DNA from: Chlorogloeopsis fritschii | GTDB taxonomy: Bacteria > Cyanobacteriota > Cyanobacteriia > Cyanobacteriales > Nostocaceae | DNA: 64,000 bases | Reading direction: 5' to 3' (one strand) | NCBI RefSeq assembly: GCF_043099315.1 | Contig: NZ_CP170746.1 | Shown here: piece by piece, positions 25,693-35,205 of the stretch | Layout: the number at the start of each line of letters is the position of its first letter | Numbering within the stretch: position 1 is the stretch's first letter | Made by a program: the position numbers and the translations under genes | The notes under the pieces: generated by a model | The model's input: only the letters and a program-made list of their open reading frames with translations | What the model was told of the DNA's origin: nothing | The model's database searches: none

Positions 25693-28362
25693 TTAAGACT
25701 CGCGAGAAGCTTCTAAGATAGGAGTTATATTTGCCGATGCTGGGACTGTAACTACTTTTTTCTTACTAAAGTTCAGTCCTTTATCTCCTTTGTCAATGAC
25801 AATCGTATCGCCAGCCATAAAGGCATTCTCCAAGATTTTGGTGGCGATCGCATTTTCCACTTCTCTTTGGATTGCCCGTTTGATGGGGCGTGCGCCGTAA
25901 ACGGGATCGTAACCTACTTCTACAAGGTAATCGCAAGCACTCGGAGATATTTCCAAGGAAATTTTTTGATCGGAAAGCAGATTTTCCACTCGCTTGAGTT
26001 GAATACGAACAATTTGCCGCATTTCACTGCGATTGAGGGGATGAAAAATAATCAAATCATCTACGCGATTGAGAAATTCAGGGCGGAAGTGCGATCGCAA
26101 AGCATCCATCACCCGATTTCGCATTTTCTCGTACTGAGAGTCATCACCAGATATATCTAAGATATATTCGCTACCAATGTTACTGGTCATCACAATCACA
26201 GTATTGCGAAAATCAACGGTTCTCCCCTGAGAATCAGTGATTCTACCATCATCCAATACTTGCAATAGTATATTAAACACATCTGGATGGGCTTTTTCGA
26301 CTTCATCCAACAGTACCACTGAGTAAGGACGACGGCGAATTGCTTCCGACAGTTGCCCGCCTTCTTCATAACCTACGTATCCTGGAGGCGCTCCCACCAA
26401 GCGAGATACTGAGTGCTTTTCCATATATTCGGACATATCCAAACGCACGAGGGCGTCGTCCGAATCAAAGAGAAACTGAGCTAGAGCGCGGGCGAGTTCG
26501 GTTTTGCCGACTCCTGTCGGCCCCATAAACAAAAATGAGCCGATGGGGCGACTGGGATCTTTCATGCCAGCACGAGCGCGACGAATTGCTGCTGCTACTG
26601 CTGCTGTTGCTTCCTCTTGTCCAACAACTCTCTCGTGCAGGTGACTTTCCAGTTGTAGCAATTTTTGCCGTTCTGATTCCAACAGGCGATTTACCGGGAT
26701 TCCCGTCCATTTAGCAACAATTTCGGCAATATCAGCTTCTGTGACTTGTTCTCGCAACAGAGTTTGACCTTGCGCTTGAATTTTCAATAATTCGGCTTCT
26801 TTGACTTCGCGATCGCGCTGCACTCCCTCCAATTTGCCATACTTTAACTGGGCAGCTTTGTTGAGATCGTAGGCACGTTCTGCCTGTTCAATTTGTACCC
26901 GCAGCTTTTCTTCTTCTTGCTTCAAAGCACTAATTGCCTCTAGTAGCAGCTTTTCACCTTGCCACTGCTCATTAAAATCCTGCTGTTTTTCTGTTAAATT
27001 AGCAATTTCTCGCTCAATTCGCTGCAAACGTTCTTGAGTTTGCATTGTCGCCTTCTCTTCTCCAGCCAACGACAGCTTTTCCATTTCTAGCTGCATTAAG
27101 CGACGATCAATCGCTTCCAATTCTGCGGGTTTGGATGTAATCTCCATTTTTAATTGGGCTGCTGCTTCATCCACCAAGTCAATGGCTTTATCAGGCAAAA
27201 AGCGATCGTTAATATATCTTGCTGAGAGGGTAGCAGCTGCTACTAAGGCTGAATCAGAAATTTTGACGTTGTGATGAACTTCGTAACGCTCTTTTAGTCC
27301 CCGCAGAATGGAAATTGTATTTTCGACGCTGGGCTGATCCACATATACTTGTTGAAAGCGTCTTTCTAAGGCGGCGTCTTTTTCAATATATTTGCGATAT
27401 TCGTCTAGAGTGCTTGCCCCAATACAGCGCAATTCTCCCCGCGCCAGCATGGGTTTAAGCAAGTTACCTGCATCCATCGAACCTTGTTGCCCAGAACCAG
27501 CGCCAACAACAGTATGCAGTTCGTCAATAAACAGGACTATTTGACCGTTAGATTCAGTAACTTCCCTGAGAACCGATTTTAAACGGTCTTCAAATTCACC
27601 TCGGTATTTAGCACCGGCAATCAAACTACCCATATCTAGGGCAATAAGTTGGCGATTTTTCAAAGATTCAGGCACATCGCCATTCACAATTCGCTGGGCT
27701 AAAGCTTCCGCGATCGCAGTCTTACCAACTCCAGGTTCACCAATCAAAACTGGATTATTTTTGCTACGACGAGACAATACCTGAATTACCCGACGGATTT
27801 CGTCATCTCGCCCAATTACCGGGTCAAGCTTCCCAGCTTTGGCTTGTTCTGTCAAATCTCTACCAAACTTTTGTAGAGCTTCATAGCGAGATTCTGGATT
27901 TTGGTCTGTTACCTTTTGACTACCGCGAATCACTTTAATAGTAGCCTCTAGTTTTGCTGTATCTAGATTAAAGCTTTTTAGCATCCGCCGTCCAATGCGC
28001 TCATCTTCTGCAAAACCTAAAAGTAAGTGTTCCACAGAGATATAGGAATCATTCATCCGTACTCTCGCTTCTTCGGCCAAGTCTAACATCGTGTCTAAAT
28101 AGCGGCCGAGGTAGAGTTGATCGCTTCTACCTACTTTGGGTTGACGACGGGCAAACTCTTCTAGTTGCTGTTGCAAACGGTTAGCATCTACACCCGCACG
28201 GTTGAGAATACGTGCTGCTAAACCGTTTTCTTGCTGGAATAAAGCCAGTATTAAATGTTCAACATCTAGTTGCTGTTGTTGATATGCGCGTACTATATCC
28301 TGAGATTTGACAATCGCTTCCCAGGCTTTATCTGTAAATTTATCCGGATCTGTAGGCTGCAT
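25693..28362 (-). CDS. clpB: ATP-dependent disaggregase ClpB
   Basis: 889 residues. The N domain has two Clp repeats (KAWEAIVKSQDIVRAYQQQQLDVEHLI; YISVEHLLLGF). AAA+ domain 1 has Walker A GEPGVGKT at 208-215 and FIDELHTVVGAG, then the ClpB coiled-coil middle domain (~400-530), which separates it from ClpA/ClpC. AAA+ domain 2 has Walker A GPTGVGKTELA and the VLLDEVEKAHPDVFN Walker B. It rescues aggregates together with DnaK. Cyanobacteria often have two ClpB proteins; I cannot say which this is. A C-terminal Lys-rich tail (FSKKKVVTVPASANI) is longer than in E. coli. Confidence 0.95.
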   Translation of the reverse strand: MQPTDPDKFTDKAWEAIVKSQDIVRAYQQQQLDVEHLILALFQQENGLAARILNRAGVDANRLQQQLEEFARRQPKVGRSDQLYLGRYLDTMLDLAEEARVRMNDSYISVEHLLLGFAEDERIGRRMLKSFNLDTAKLEATIKVIRGSQKVTDQNPESRYEALQKFGRDLTEQAKAGKLDPVIGRDDEIRRVIQVLSRRSKNNPVLIGEPGVGKTAIAEALAQRIVNGDVPESLKNRQLIALDMGSLIAGAKYRGEFEDRLKSVLREVTESNGQIVLFIDELHTVVGAGSGQQGSMDAGNLLKPMLARGELRCIGASTLDEYRKYIEKDAALERRFQQVYVDQPSVENTISILRGLKERYEVHHNVKISDSALVAAATLSARYINDRFLPDKAIDLVDEAAAQLKMEITSKPAELEAIDRRLMQLEMEKLSLAGEEKATMQTQERLQRIEREIANLTEKQQDFNEQWQGEKLLLEAISALKQEEEKLRVQIEQAERAYDLNKAAQLKYGKLEGVQRDREVKEAELLKIQAQGQTLLREQVTEADIAEIVAKWTGIPVNRLLESERQKLLQLESHLHERVVGQEEATAAVAAAIRRARAGMKDPSRPIGSFLFMGPTGVGKTELARALAQFLFDSDDALVRLDMSEYMEKHSVSRLVGAPPGYVGYEEGGQLSEAIRRRPYSVVLLDEVEKAHPDVFNILLQVLDDGRITDSQGRTVDFRNTVIVMTSNIGSEYILDISGDDSQYEKMRNRVMDALRSHFRPEFLNRVDDLIIFHPLNRSEMRQIVRIQLKRVENLLSDQKISLEISPSACDYLVEVGYDPVYGARPIKRAIQREVENAIATKILENAFMAGDTIVIDKGDKGLNFSKKKVVTVPASANITPILEASRES

Positions 28363-28479
28363 CTTGACAATTTTTGATTTGGAATTTTAAATCTTAAACT
28401 ACGGAAAGTATGTCCTAAATATTTATCCAACCATTATCAGGCCGCATCTGCTTGTATCTACAGTTGCAATTTGAGATTA

Positions 28480-28556
28480 GGGGCTAGAGACTGGGGACTA
28501 GGGACTAGGAAATCTTTTTTTCTAGCCTCTAGCTACTAGCCCCTAAGCCCCTATCC
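28480..28556. repeat. STRR palindrome
   Basis: G-rich heptamers (GACTAGGG units) run to an AT-rich centre, then C-rich complementary units (CTAGCCTCTAGC). The two halves can pair into a long imperfect hairpin between clpB and the porin gene. The same design recurs at 22.5, 33.4 and 42.6 kb. Confidence 0.7.
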
Positions 28557-28569
28557 TTCATTCCTCAAT

Positions 28570-30210
28570 TTAAAACGAAAATACACTTCTAAGAGTGCTT
28601 TGCCAAATAGTACCTTTAGAACTATCGTTATCAGGATTTGTAACTAGTGAGAATGCGGGAGTAATACTAAGGTTGTCACTCAACTGGAGATTATAGAATG
28701 CCTCAAAATTAGTTTGGGTGGCGCTACCTAGATTATCGCTGACAAAAGGTTGACCAACAGCTATACCTGCAACAGTACCAGGAAGCATAAAGTTACGGGA
28801 ACCCAAACCAATAGCCCAACTAAAGGGATGTAAATCTAAATTTTCATTTATGGCAGTGTTGAATCCATTATAACTACCAAATCCAAAGCGACCGAAGATG
28901 CCTGTATTGCGGTTTAATGCATACTCAGCATTAATACCAAAGACGTTAATATCAGTATTATTAATTAAAGCATTTGTATATTGTAATCTTAGAGCTATCT
29001 TATCGCTGGGTAAGTATTCTACTTCTACGCTTGCTTGATAGCGATCGCCAAATAAACCACCTTCTGTAGTATCGGCATTTGGTTGATTAGCATCAGCAGC
29101 AATGTAGAGCGATCGCAAAGTCACTTTACCGCCACTAGGATTCCACAAAATGGCAGCACCTGCACCACCATTACGATCAATTTGGTTTTGAACAATTAAA
29201 GGATTATTCAAAAAAAAGCTAGAACTAAAATCTATTGCCTCGTTGTTAGCATATCTATTGCGATCAATAAAATCTCGCGGCAACATCTTAGCACCAACGG
29301 TTAATGCTACATCTTGCCAAGGGCGAAAAGTATAGTACAAACGTCTGAGCTTGACAGAAGATTCAACTTCTGCATAATCAAGTCCACCACCATTGGCGAT
29401 AAAACCAGCAACTCCCAAAAGGTTGCGCTGTTCTTGTTGCGCTAAACCAGTGGCATCACCACCATTGTTGCCAGATTCTAATTGGGTTACTAATAAATCT
29501 TGTTGGTTGAAGCTTGTAGAAAGGGTTAAGCGGGAACGGGAGATAACAGTTTTGTTGGCATCACTACCATCACTAAGAGCAATAATTTGTTGACCTTGCA
29601 GCTTAGTTGTGGGAGAAAATTGATTTGCATTTAGTTCAATTGTACGCCTATCTATTCTATTAAGACGCTGCTGTAAATCTTCTAAAGCCAATTTATAGTC
29701 TGTTTGCAACCGCCTTAAAACAATCGCGTCTTCTTGGATATAGCGATCGCCCTCACCATTGGTAATTAAACCTTCTACTTGTTCGAGGGTAGCCGCAAGG
29801 GCTGCTGCAAACTCATAGCGGCTGAGGGGACGGTTACCACCAAAGGTGCCATCTGGATAACCTGAGATGACACCATAACGTTCGATGAGCGATCGCAATG
29901 CCTGATAAGCCCAATCTGTCGGCTTAACATCAGACAATTCGGCAACTGAAGTTTGCTTATTTCGCAAATCAGAATCCATGTCAACATTAACAGGCTCATT
30001 GGCTGCTAATGATGACTCAAAGTAAGAATGGGGTGATAATTCAGCTTTCCAAGCACCGATCTCAGCCGCTGGGGACAGTTGCTTTTGAGGTAGCAAAGAG
30101 TTTGCTAGTGAAGCTAAACAGATTTGGCTGAAAAAACTCCAACTGGCTAGCCCCCCCGCTAATACTTTTAACACATAAATCCTTTGGCGCAGGCATTGCT
30201 TGACGCTCAA
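28570..30210 (-). CDS. SLH-domain OprB-type outer-membrane porin
   Basis: 546 residues. A signal peptide (VLKVLAGGLASWSFFSQICLA) is followed by a single S-layer homology domain around 90-150 (DVKPTDWAYQALRSLIERYGVISGYPDG, then RPLSRYEFAAAL), a coiled coil (LRRLQTDYKLALEDLQQRLNRIDRR), and a long beta-barrel part ending in Phe (SVFSF), the outer-membrane C-terminal signal. These are major porins of cyanobacterial outer membranes; the SLH part binds peptidoglycan. The TTG start at 30210 is supported by AGGAG (30217-30221 on the minus strand) six bases upstream. Substrate, possibly inorganic ions, cannot be told. Confidence 0.9.
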   Translation of the reverse strand: MSVKQCLRQRIYVLKVLAGGLASWSFFSQICLASLANSLLPQKQLSPAAEIGAWKAELSPHSYFESSLAANEPVNVDMDSDLRNKQTSVAELSDVKPTDWAYQALRSLIERYGVISGYPDGTFGGNRPLSRYEFAAALAATLEQVEGLITNGEGDRYIQEDAIVLRRLQTDYKLALEDLQQRLNRIDRRTIELNANQFSPTTKLQGQQIIALSDGSDANKTVISRSRLTLSTSFNQQDLLVTQLESGNNGGDATGLAQQEQRNLLGVAGFIANGGGLDYAEVESSVKLRRLYYTFRPWQDVALTVGAKMLPRDFIDRNRYANNEAIDFSSSFFLNNPLIVQNQIDRNGGAGAAILWNPSGGKVTLRSLYIAADANQPNADTTEGGLFGDRYQASVEVEYLPSDKIALRLQYTNALINNTDINVFGINAEYALNRNTGIFGRFGFGSYNGFNTAINENLDLHPFSWAIGLGSRNFMLPGTVAGIAVGQPFVSDNLGSATQTNFEAFYNLQLSDNLSITPAFSLVTNPDNDSSKGTIWQSTLRSVFSF

Positions 30211-30238
30211 GTTGATCTCCTACAAAGTTACCTCAAAA

Positions 30239-30673
30239 TCACTGAGTCACAAGTTTTTGTTCTGTTTCCTGTTTGACAGTAGAACCTTGAGTACCCAGTT
30301 GAATCAGTTCTACTTTATATCCATCTGGGTCTTCTACAAAGGCAATTACCGTAGAACCATGTTTCATTGGCCCTGGTTCACGCACTACCTTACCACCACG
30401 ATTTTTAATTTCATCACAGGTAGCATAAATATCATCAACCCCAATGGCAATGTGACCGTAAGCATTGCCCAATTCATACTTATCCACACCCCAGTTATAA
30501 GTGAGTTCAATGACGGTATTGTCACTTTCGTCACCATAACCAATAAAAGCGAGAGTAAATTCTCCCCCTGGATAATCTTTTCGGCGCAGTAGCTTCATTC
30601 CCAGGACATCACAGTAGAACTTAAGGGACTCTTCGAGATTACCAACTCGCAGCATCGTGTGTAGTAGGCGCAT
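30239..30673 (-). CDS. gloA: Lactoylglutathione lyase (glyoxalase I)
   Basis: 144 residues. All four metal ligands of bacterial GloA are present: H5 (LLHTML), E56 (IELTYN), H74 (YGHIAI) and E122 (VELIQL), along with FYCDVLGMKLLRRKDYPGG. It turns the methylglyoxal-glutathione hemithioacetal into lactoylglutathione, a detoxification step. Length and order match. The porin gene starts 28 bp downstream on the same strand, so the two could share a transcript. Confidence 0.95.
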   Translation of the reverse strand: MRLLHTMLRVGNLEESLKFYCDVLGMKLLRRKDYPGGEFTLAFIGYGDESDNTVIELTYNWGVDKYELGNAYGHIAIGVDDIYATCDEIKNRGGKVVREPGPMKHGSTVIAFVEDPDGYKVELIQLGTQGSTVKQETEQKLVTQ

Positions 30674-30755
30674 AGTGGTCTCCAGATTTTGTGACTACTA
30701 ATTCTTGATTTTAGATTGGGATGTGAAAAACAGAGAAAGAAAGCCTAAATGCAGG

Positions 30756-30870
30756 GGACTAGGGATTGGGGATTGGGAAGAAGAGGACAAGGTGACTAGG
30801 GGAGGTGGAGAAAGATTTTCCCCTTGTCTCCCCTCTCTCCCTCTCCCCCTCCTCTTCTTTGTCCCTAGTC
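30756..30870. repeat. Long inverted repeat flanking the NrdG-like gene, left arm
   Basis: Mixed G/A-rich then C/T-rich repeat sequence whose reverse complement is nearly the same as 31828-31976. The right arm carries an extra ~45 bp palindromic insert. Shared pieces include GACTAGGGACAAAGAAGAGG and GGGGAGACAAGGGG. Confidence 0.75.
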
Positions 30871-30910
30871 CCCCAGTTCCAAGCGTCCTCGATAACCAGT
30901 GATAATTCGA

Positions 30911-31492
30911 CTACCATCTTTGAAAATATGAATCTCTATCTGATCGCCTGGCCCAGGTAATATTTTCTTCTAAAGCTGGATTGAAAACATGAACCCTTTG
31001 ATTGCTAGAGGAGACAGGAGAATCAGGAGAGTTCAATGCTAGCGATTCGACATAAGGGCCATCAATCAGAATATCTAACTGATCTAACAAGTCTAGAGCG
31101 CCAGCTGGGGCATAATCGGATTGTAACTGCTCTAAAGTAAAACCACTAAATGACATCACATTCAGTCCAGCAGCTTTGACTTTGCGAGCTAGAGTTGCCA
31201 GTGCCGGAGCTTGCCAGAATGGTTCACCACCAGAAAAAGTTACCCCTTGATTGCGAGGATTGCTAAGAATTTTTTCGGCAAGATTGTCAACAGATACTAG
31301 CTGATTAATCTCAAATGACCAAGATTCTTCATTAAAGCAGCCTGGACACTCTCGCAGGCACCCCTGTACCCAAACCACAGCACGACATCCAGGGCCATTC
31401 ACTTCAGATTCATCAACATAACCCATAATATTGAGATAGCCAGGGGGAACTTGCATCAGTTTCATGTAGGAATCGGTTTTGTTTTGAGTCAT
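30911..31492 (-). pseudogene. NrdG-like radical SAM activating protein, apparent C-terminal frameshift
   Basis: The 193-residue frame carries the radical SAM cluster motif C45-x3-C49-x2-C52 (QGCLRECPGC) and FSGGEPFWQ, as in anaerobic ribonucleotide reductase activase-like proteins (4Fe-4S single cluster). After NPALEENITW the frame ends in an unlikely ARRSDRDSYFQRW. In another frame, however, the sequence continues with DQIEIHIFKDGSR and ITGYRGRLELG, and stops at 30865. This looks like a one-base frameshift near 30950, either real or a sequencing error. The core and all cluster residues are intact, so activity may survive. No nrdD is visible nearby. The gene lies between the arms of an inverted repeat. 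Confidence 0.72.
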
Positions 31493-32105
31493 AGTTTTTT
31501 TCTCTACAGGGCATGGATTATTAACAGGGAACAGGGAACGGAGAGAACTCTGTAGACGCTTCTGCGGCTTCGGTGCAGGGTGCGGAGGTTCCCTCCGAAC
31601 TTCTGATCAAAGGAACAGGAAAGAGATTTTCCCGTGATTGTCTGTCTAGTTGAAATTTATTGGGGTATGCTCAAAGCAACTTATGGTTGACAGATAGCTA
31701 GCTTCTAGGCTAAGTGCAAAAAATGAGGAATTTGTGAAGAATTAGCATCCATAGCAGGAGGGGATTGCTTTAATTTATCGGTGGGCATCAGCGTTGATTT
31801 GTGGTTTCCTAGACAAAAATTAGGGACTAGGGACTAGGGACAAAGAAGAGGAGGGGGAGAGGAGCCAGCGCCGTGGGCGGGTTCCCCGACTTGGGGCGAC
31901 TGGCGTGGGGAGACAAGGGGAGAATCTTTCTCCGGATCCCCGTGTCACCTTGTCCCCTTGTCCTCTTCCCAATCCCCAGAGCAAAAATCTTCGTTAATCT
32001 CTGCCTATACTGTCCCCTCGAAAGCCTATGCTAGATTGTCGGATCTGCAACTGCAATGTTTGTGTTCAGCAGTGAGAACGCACTCATAAAAAGGACAAAA
32101 GACTG
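31493..32105. other. 613-bp repeat-rich spacer before eno
   Basis: Holds a CTGTAGACGC-type stretch around 31550, a G-rich palindromic repeat, and the right arm of the inverted repeat described separately. I see no protein-coding frame. The eno promoter should lie in the last ~100 bases. Confidence 0.6.
31828..31976. repeat. Long inverted repeat flanking the NrdG-like gene, right arm
   Basis: Nearly the reverse complement of 30756-30870. It is interrupted by an extra block of about 45 bp (31861-31907), itself an imperfect palindrome (GCCAGCGCC ... GGCGACTGGC), a separate small mobile-looking repeat inserted in the arm. Confidence 0.75.
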
Positions 32106-33386
32106 ATGATTGATACAGCCATTGAAGCAATTGTTGCCCGTGAAATTCTCGATTCGCGTGGCAGACCAACCATAGAAGCAGAAGTGCATGTGTTAAACGG
32201 TGCTGTAGGACTGGCACAAGTTCCTAGTGGTGCGTCTACTGGCACTTTTGAGGCACACGAATTGCGGGATAATGATAAAGGTCGTTATGGTGGGAAGGGC
32301 GTACTCAAAGCGGTACAAAATGTTAAAGAGGTACTTGCTCCAAAGTTGTTACAAATGGATGCCCTCAACCAAGAACTCCTAGACCGTACAATGATTGCCC
32401 TAGACGGTTCTGCGAACAAATCGAATCTGGGCGCTAATGCAATTTTGGCAGTTTCTCTGGCTGCGGCTAAAGCTGGTGCCGAATCTTTGGATATTCCCCT
32501 ATATCGCTATTTAGGTGGGCCTTTAGCTAATTTGCTGCCCGTGCCATTAATGAACGTGATTAATGGCGGTGCTCACGCAGCCAACAATGTAGATTTCCAG
32601 GAGTTTATGATTGTCCCCATTGGGGCGTCTTCCTTCCGAGAAGCATTGCGTTGGGGTGCCGAGGTTTTTGCTACCCTCAGCAAAGTATTGGATGAGAAGG
32701 GTTTACTCACTGGTGTGGGGGATGAAGGCGGTTTTGCCCCTAATTTAGAGTCAAATCAGGTAGCTTTAGAATTGCTAGTTGCTGCGATTGAAAAAGCTGG
32801 ATACAAGCCTGGAGAGCAAGTGGCTTTGGCTTTGGATGTCGCTGCTAGTGAGTTTTACAAAGATGGGCAGTATGTTTACGATGGTAAACCCCACTCTCCA
32901 GCTGAGTTTATTGATTATCTTGCCCAACTGGTGGATCGATATCCGATTGTTTCTATAGAAGACGGCTTGCACGAGGAAGACTGGCAAAGTTGGCAGTCAC
33001 TAACTCAGAAGTTGGGTTCCCGCGTGCAGTTGGTGGGAGATGATTTGTTTGTAACTAATGCTACTCGCTTGCAAAAAGGGATTGAGTTGCAGGCAGGTAA
33101 CGCTATTTTGATTAAACTTAATCAAATTGGTTCTTTGACCGAAACTTTGGAAACAATCGATCTCGCTACTCGCAATGGTTTCCGTTCTGTGATTAGCCAC
33201 CGTTCTGGTGAAACAGAAGACACTACCATTGCCGATCTTGCAGTAGCAACTCGCGCCGGACAAATCAAAACCGGCTCCCTCTGCCGCAGCGAACGGGTAG
33301 CAAAATACAACCGCTTGCTACGAATTGAACATGAGTTAGGCGATCGCGCTATTTATGCTGGCGCTGTCGGATTGGGGCCTAAATAG
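32106..33386 (+). CDS. eno: Enolase
   Basis: 426 residues. The N-terminal IVAREILDSRGRPTIEAEV, SGASTGTFEAHELRD with the mobile loop, catalytic VGDEGGFAP, the metal ligands in ALDVAASEF, IVSIEDGLHEEDW and VGDDLFVTN, the catalytic Lys in ILIKLNQIGS and SHRSGETEDTTIADLAVA are all present. It converts 2-phosphoglycerate to phosphoenolpyruvate in glycolysis. ATG 32106 begins the fold exactly. After its stop there is repeat sequence, with argC converging from the other side. Confidence 0.97.
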   Translation: MIDTAIEAIVAREILDSRGRPTIEAEVHVLNGAVGLAQVPSGASTGTFEAHELRDNDKGRYGGKGVLKAVQNVKEVLAPKLLQMDALNQELLDRTMIALDGSANKSNLGANAILAVSLAAAKAGAESLDIPLYRYLGGPLANLLPVPLMNVINGGAHAANNVDFQEFMIVPIGASSFREALRWGAEVFATLSKVLDEKGLLTGVGDEGGFAPNLESNQVALELLVAAIEKAGYKPGEQVALALDVAASEFYKDGQYVYDGKPHSPAEFIDYLAQLVDRYPIVSIEDGLHEEDWQSWQSLTQKLGSRVQLVGDDLFVTNATRLQKGIELQAGNAILIKLNQIGSLTETLETIDLATRNGFRSVISHRSGETEDTTIADLAVATRAGQIKTGSLCRSERVAKYNRLLRIEHELGDRAIYAGAVGLGPK

Positions 33387-33484
33387 GGATTAGGGACTGG
33401 GGACTAGGGACAGAATCAATTCAAAAGTCAAAATTTTGCTCGGTTGCATTTTTAATTTTCTAGCCTCTAGCCCCTAGCCCCTTA
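33387..33484. repeat. STRR-flanked AT-core repeat, copy 2
   Basis: Fills the gap between the converging stops of eno and argC. Bases 33430-33482 are the reverse complement of 22475-22527 without mismatch as far as I can read (53 bp). G-rich heptamers on the left and C-rich on the right let the element fold back, and it may serve as a terminator for both genes. Confidence 0.85.
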
Positions 33485-34543
33485 TTATGGATAAAATCCT
33501 AACTTTGGCAACCCCACAGTCTCGTCCCAACCCATCATGATGTTCATACACTGAATTGCCTGACCCGCTTGTCCTTTAATTAAGTTGTCAATTGCTGACA
33601 TCACAATTATCCTACCTGTACGCGGGTCAACTTCTATACCTATATAACAAAGGTTACTACCACAAGCCCATTTAGTTTGAGGGTAAATCCCAGGCTCGCA
33701 AATTCTTACCCACGGAGAGTTGCGGTAAAAGGCTCTGTAAATAGTTATTAAATCATCTCTTACTAAACCAGGATCTCTTAAGGTGGCATACACTGTTGCT
33801 AAAATGCCACGTACCATTGGGATCAGGTGAGGAGTAAATTGTACGGTTACTTCATGACCTGCTAATTCACTACAAATCTGTTCTATTTCCGGTGTATGGC
33901 GGTGACGTACCACACCGTAAGCTGCTAGTGAATTGTCTGCTTCAGCCAGTAACATATTGATTTTAGCTTCCCGTCCGCCACCCGATGTGCCAGACTTGGC
34001 ATCAATAATGGCAGTTTCAGGGATGATTAGCCCTTGTTTGAGGAGTGGAGAAAGTGCAAGAAGACTGGCGGTAGGATAGCAGCCAGGACAGCCAATTAAC
34101 TCAGCTTCGGCAATGCGATCACGAAACATTTCTGGTAGTCCATAAACTGCTGTGGCAGCAATGGCACTATCTTGACGCTCTTTACCATACCAAGCTGTGT
34201 AAGTTGCGAGGTTGCTAAAACGATAGTCAGCACTTAAATCGAGTACCTTACATCCTTTTTCCAGCAATTTCGGAGCAATTTGGCAAGCCAAACCATTGGG
34301 TACAGAAAGAAAAACTATTTCACAACGGTGAGCGATAAGTTCTGGATCTACCGCTTCTACCGACAGGTTCACTGTATGAGCTAGATGCGGATAAATATAC
34401 GCAAATGGCTTACCAGCGCTACTATCACCACCTAAATACACCAGCTCTACTTCTGGATGATCCATCAGTAGACGCACCAACTGTACTCCGCCATAGCCTG
34501 ACGCGCCAACAATCCCAACTGGTACGCGTCTAAAATTGCCCAT
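33485..34543 (-). CDS. argC: N-acetyl-gamma-glutamyl-phosphate reductase
   Basis: 352 residues. VGIVGASGYGGVQLVRLL (NADP motif), FLSVPNGLA, DLSADYRF, the catalytic Cys in GCPGCYPTASLLAL, and DAKSGTSGGGREAK with PEIEQICSEL are all in place. It carries out the third step of arginine synthesis. Length is normal. The 662-bp spacer upstream separates it from the divergent ribBA gene. Confidence 0.96.
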   Translation of the reverse strand: MGNFRRVPVGIVGASGYGGVQLVRLLMDHPEVELVYLGGDSSAGKPFAYIYPHLAHTVNLSVEAVDPELIAHRCEIVFLSVPNGLACQIAPKLLEKGCKVLDLSADYRFSNLATYTAWYGKERQDSAIAATAVYGLPEMFRDRIAEAELIGCPGCYPTASLLALSPLLKQGLIIPETAIIDAKSGTSGGGREAKINMLLAEADNSLAAYGVVRHRHTPEIEQICSELAGHEVTVQFTPHLIPMVRGILATVYATLRDPGLVRDDLITIYRAFYRNSPWVRICEPGIYPQTKWACGSNLCYIGIEVDPRTGRIIVMSAIDNLIKGQAGQAIQCMNIMMGWDETVGLPKLGFYP

Positions 34544-35205
34544 GATAATGAAATCCTTATCCGCTTTATGGTTAATTTGTTTTTAGGTATTAACAATCTG
34601 CAAACAGCTAAAAGCTATTAGCTTTTAGCATATGACGGTTGAAGGTTTAATGCTAACCGTTCACGCTCAGATTATAAAAGTTGTGTTGCACTTGAATACT
34701 AAAACACAATTTTAGCGATAGAACTTTTTGCTGCATCATTTCAACCAACCCACAAGTAGGAAAAACTTTAGTCGTCTTCTTTGGAGTCCATAACTCCTAA
34801 ACTCTGGTATGGTATCGTAGTACCATATAGGCGTTCATTTACCCTAAGTGGTAAAAAAAATCAAGTAGTGTAACAGTGACAAAAGCTAACATAGAGTTGG
34901 AACAATAGGGTAGAGTAGTCTGAACTCAAGGTTTGGCAAAAACCCCAAAATTAAAAAAAGTTTTTGAGCGAACTTGCATTTGCCTTTGTAATCCTTGCCC
35001 ACAAAAATCAAAAATTACCAAGCTAGATGGTTATGTAATAAATCACACAATGAGGGCATGAAAATCTTTTTTCTCTAGCCTAAGCAACTCTATTTGTAGG
35101 TCAGAGCTAACAAATCATTACTTCTGTCGTTTTCAAGCCTTATAAAGAAGGTACAATCTAAACAAGGTTTTTGTAAAAAAAATTTACGTTTGGTGGCTAA
35201 AATCT
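34544..35205. other. 662-bp divergent spacer between argC and ribBA with several hairpins
   Basis: No gene seen. It contains three clear hairpins: GCTAAAAGC/GCTTTTAGC (34607-34629), ACGGTT/AACCGT (34634-34660), and TATGGTA/TACCATA (34808-34827). No FMN riboswitch pattern is visible before ribBA, which one might have expected. The promoters of both genes lie here. Confidence 0.5.

Noticed and set aside
34544..35205. FMN riboswitch before ribBA
   Set aside because: The conserved RFN pieces are not visible in the leader; only simple hairpins are seen.
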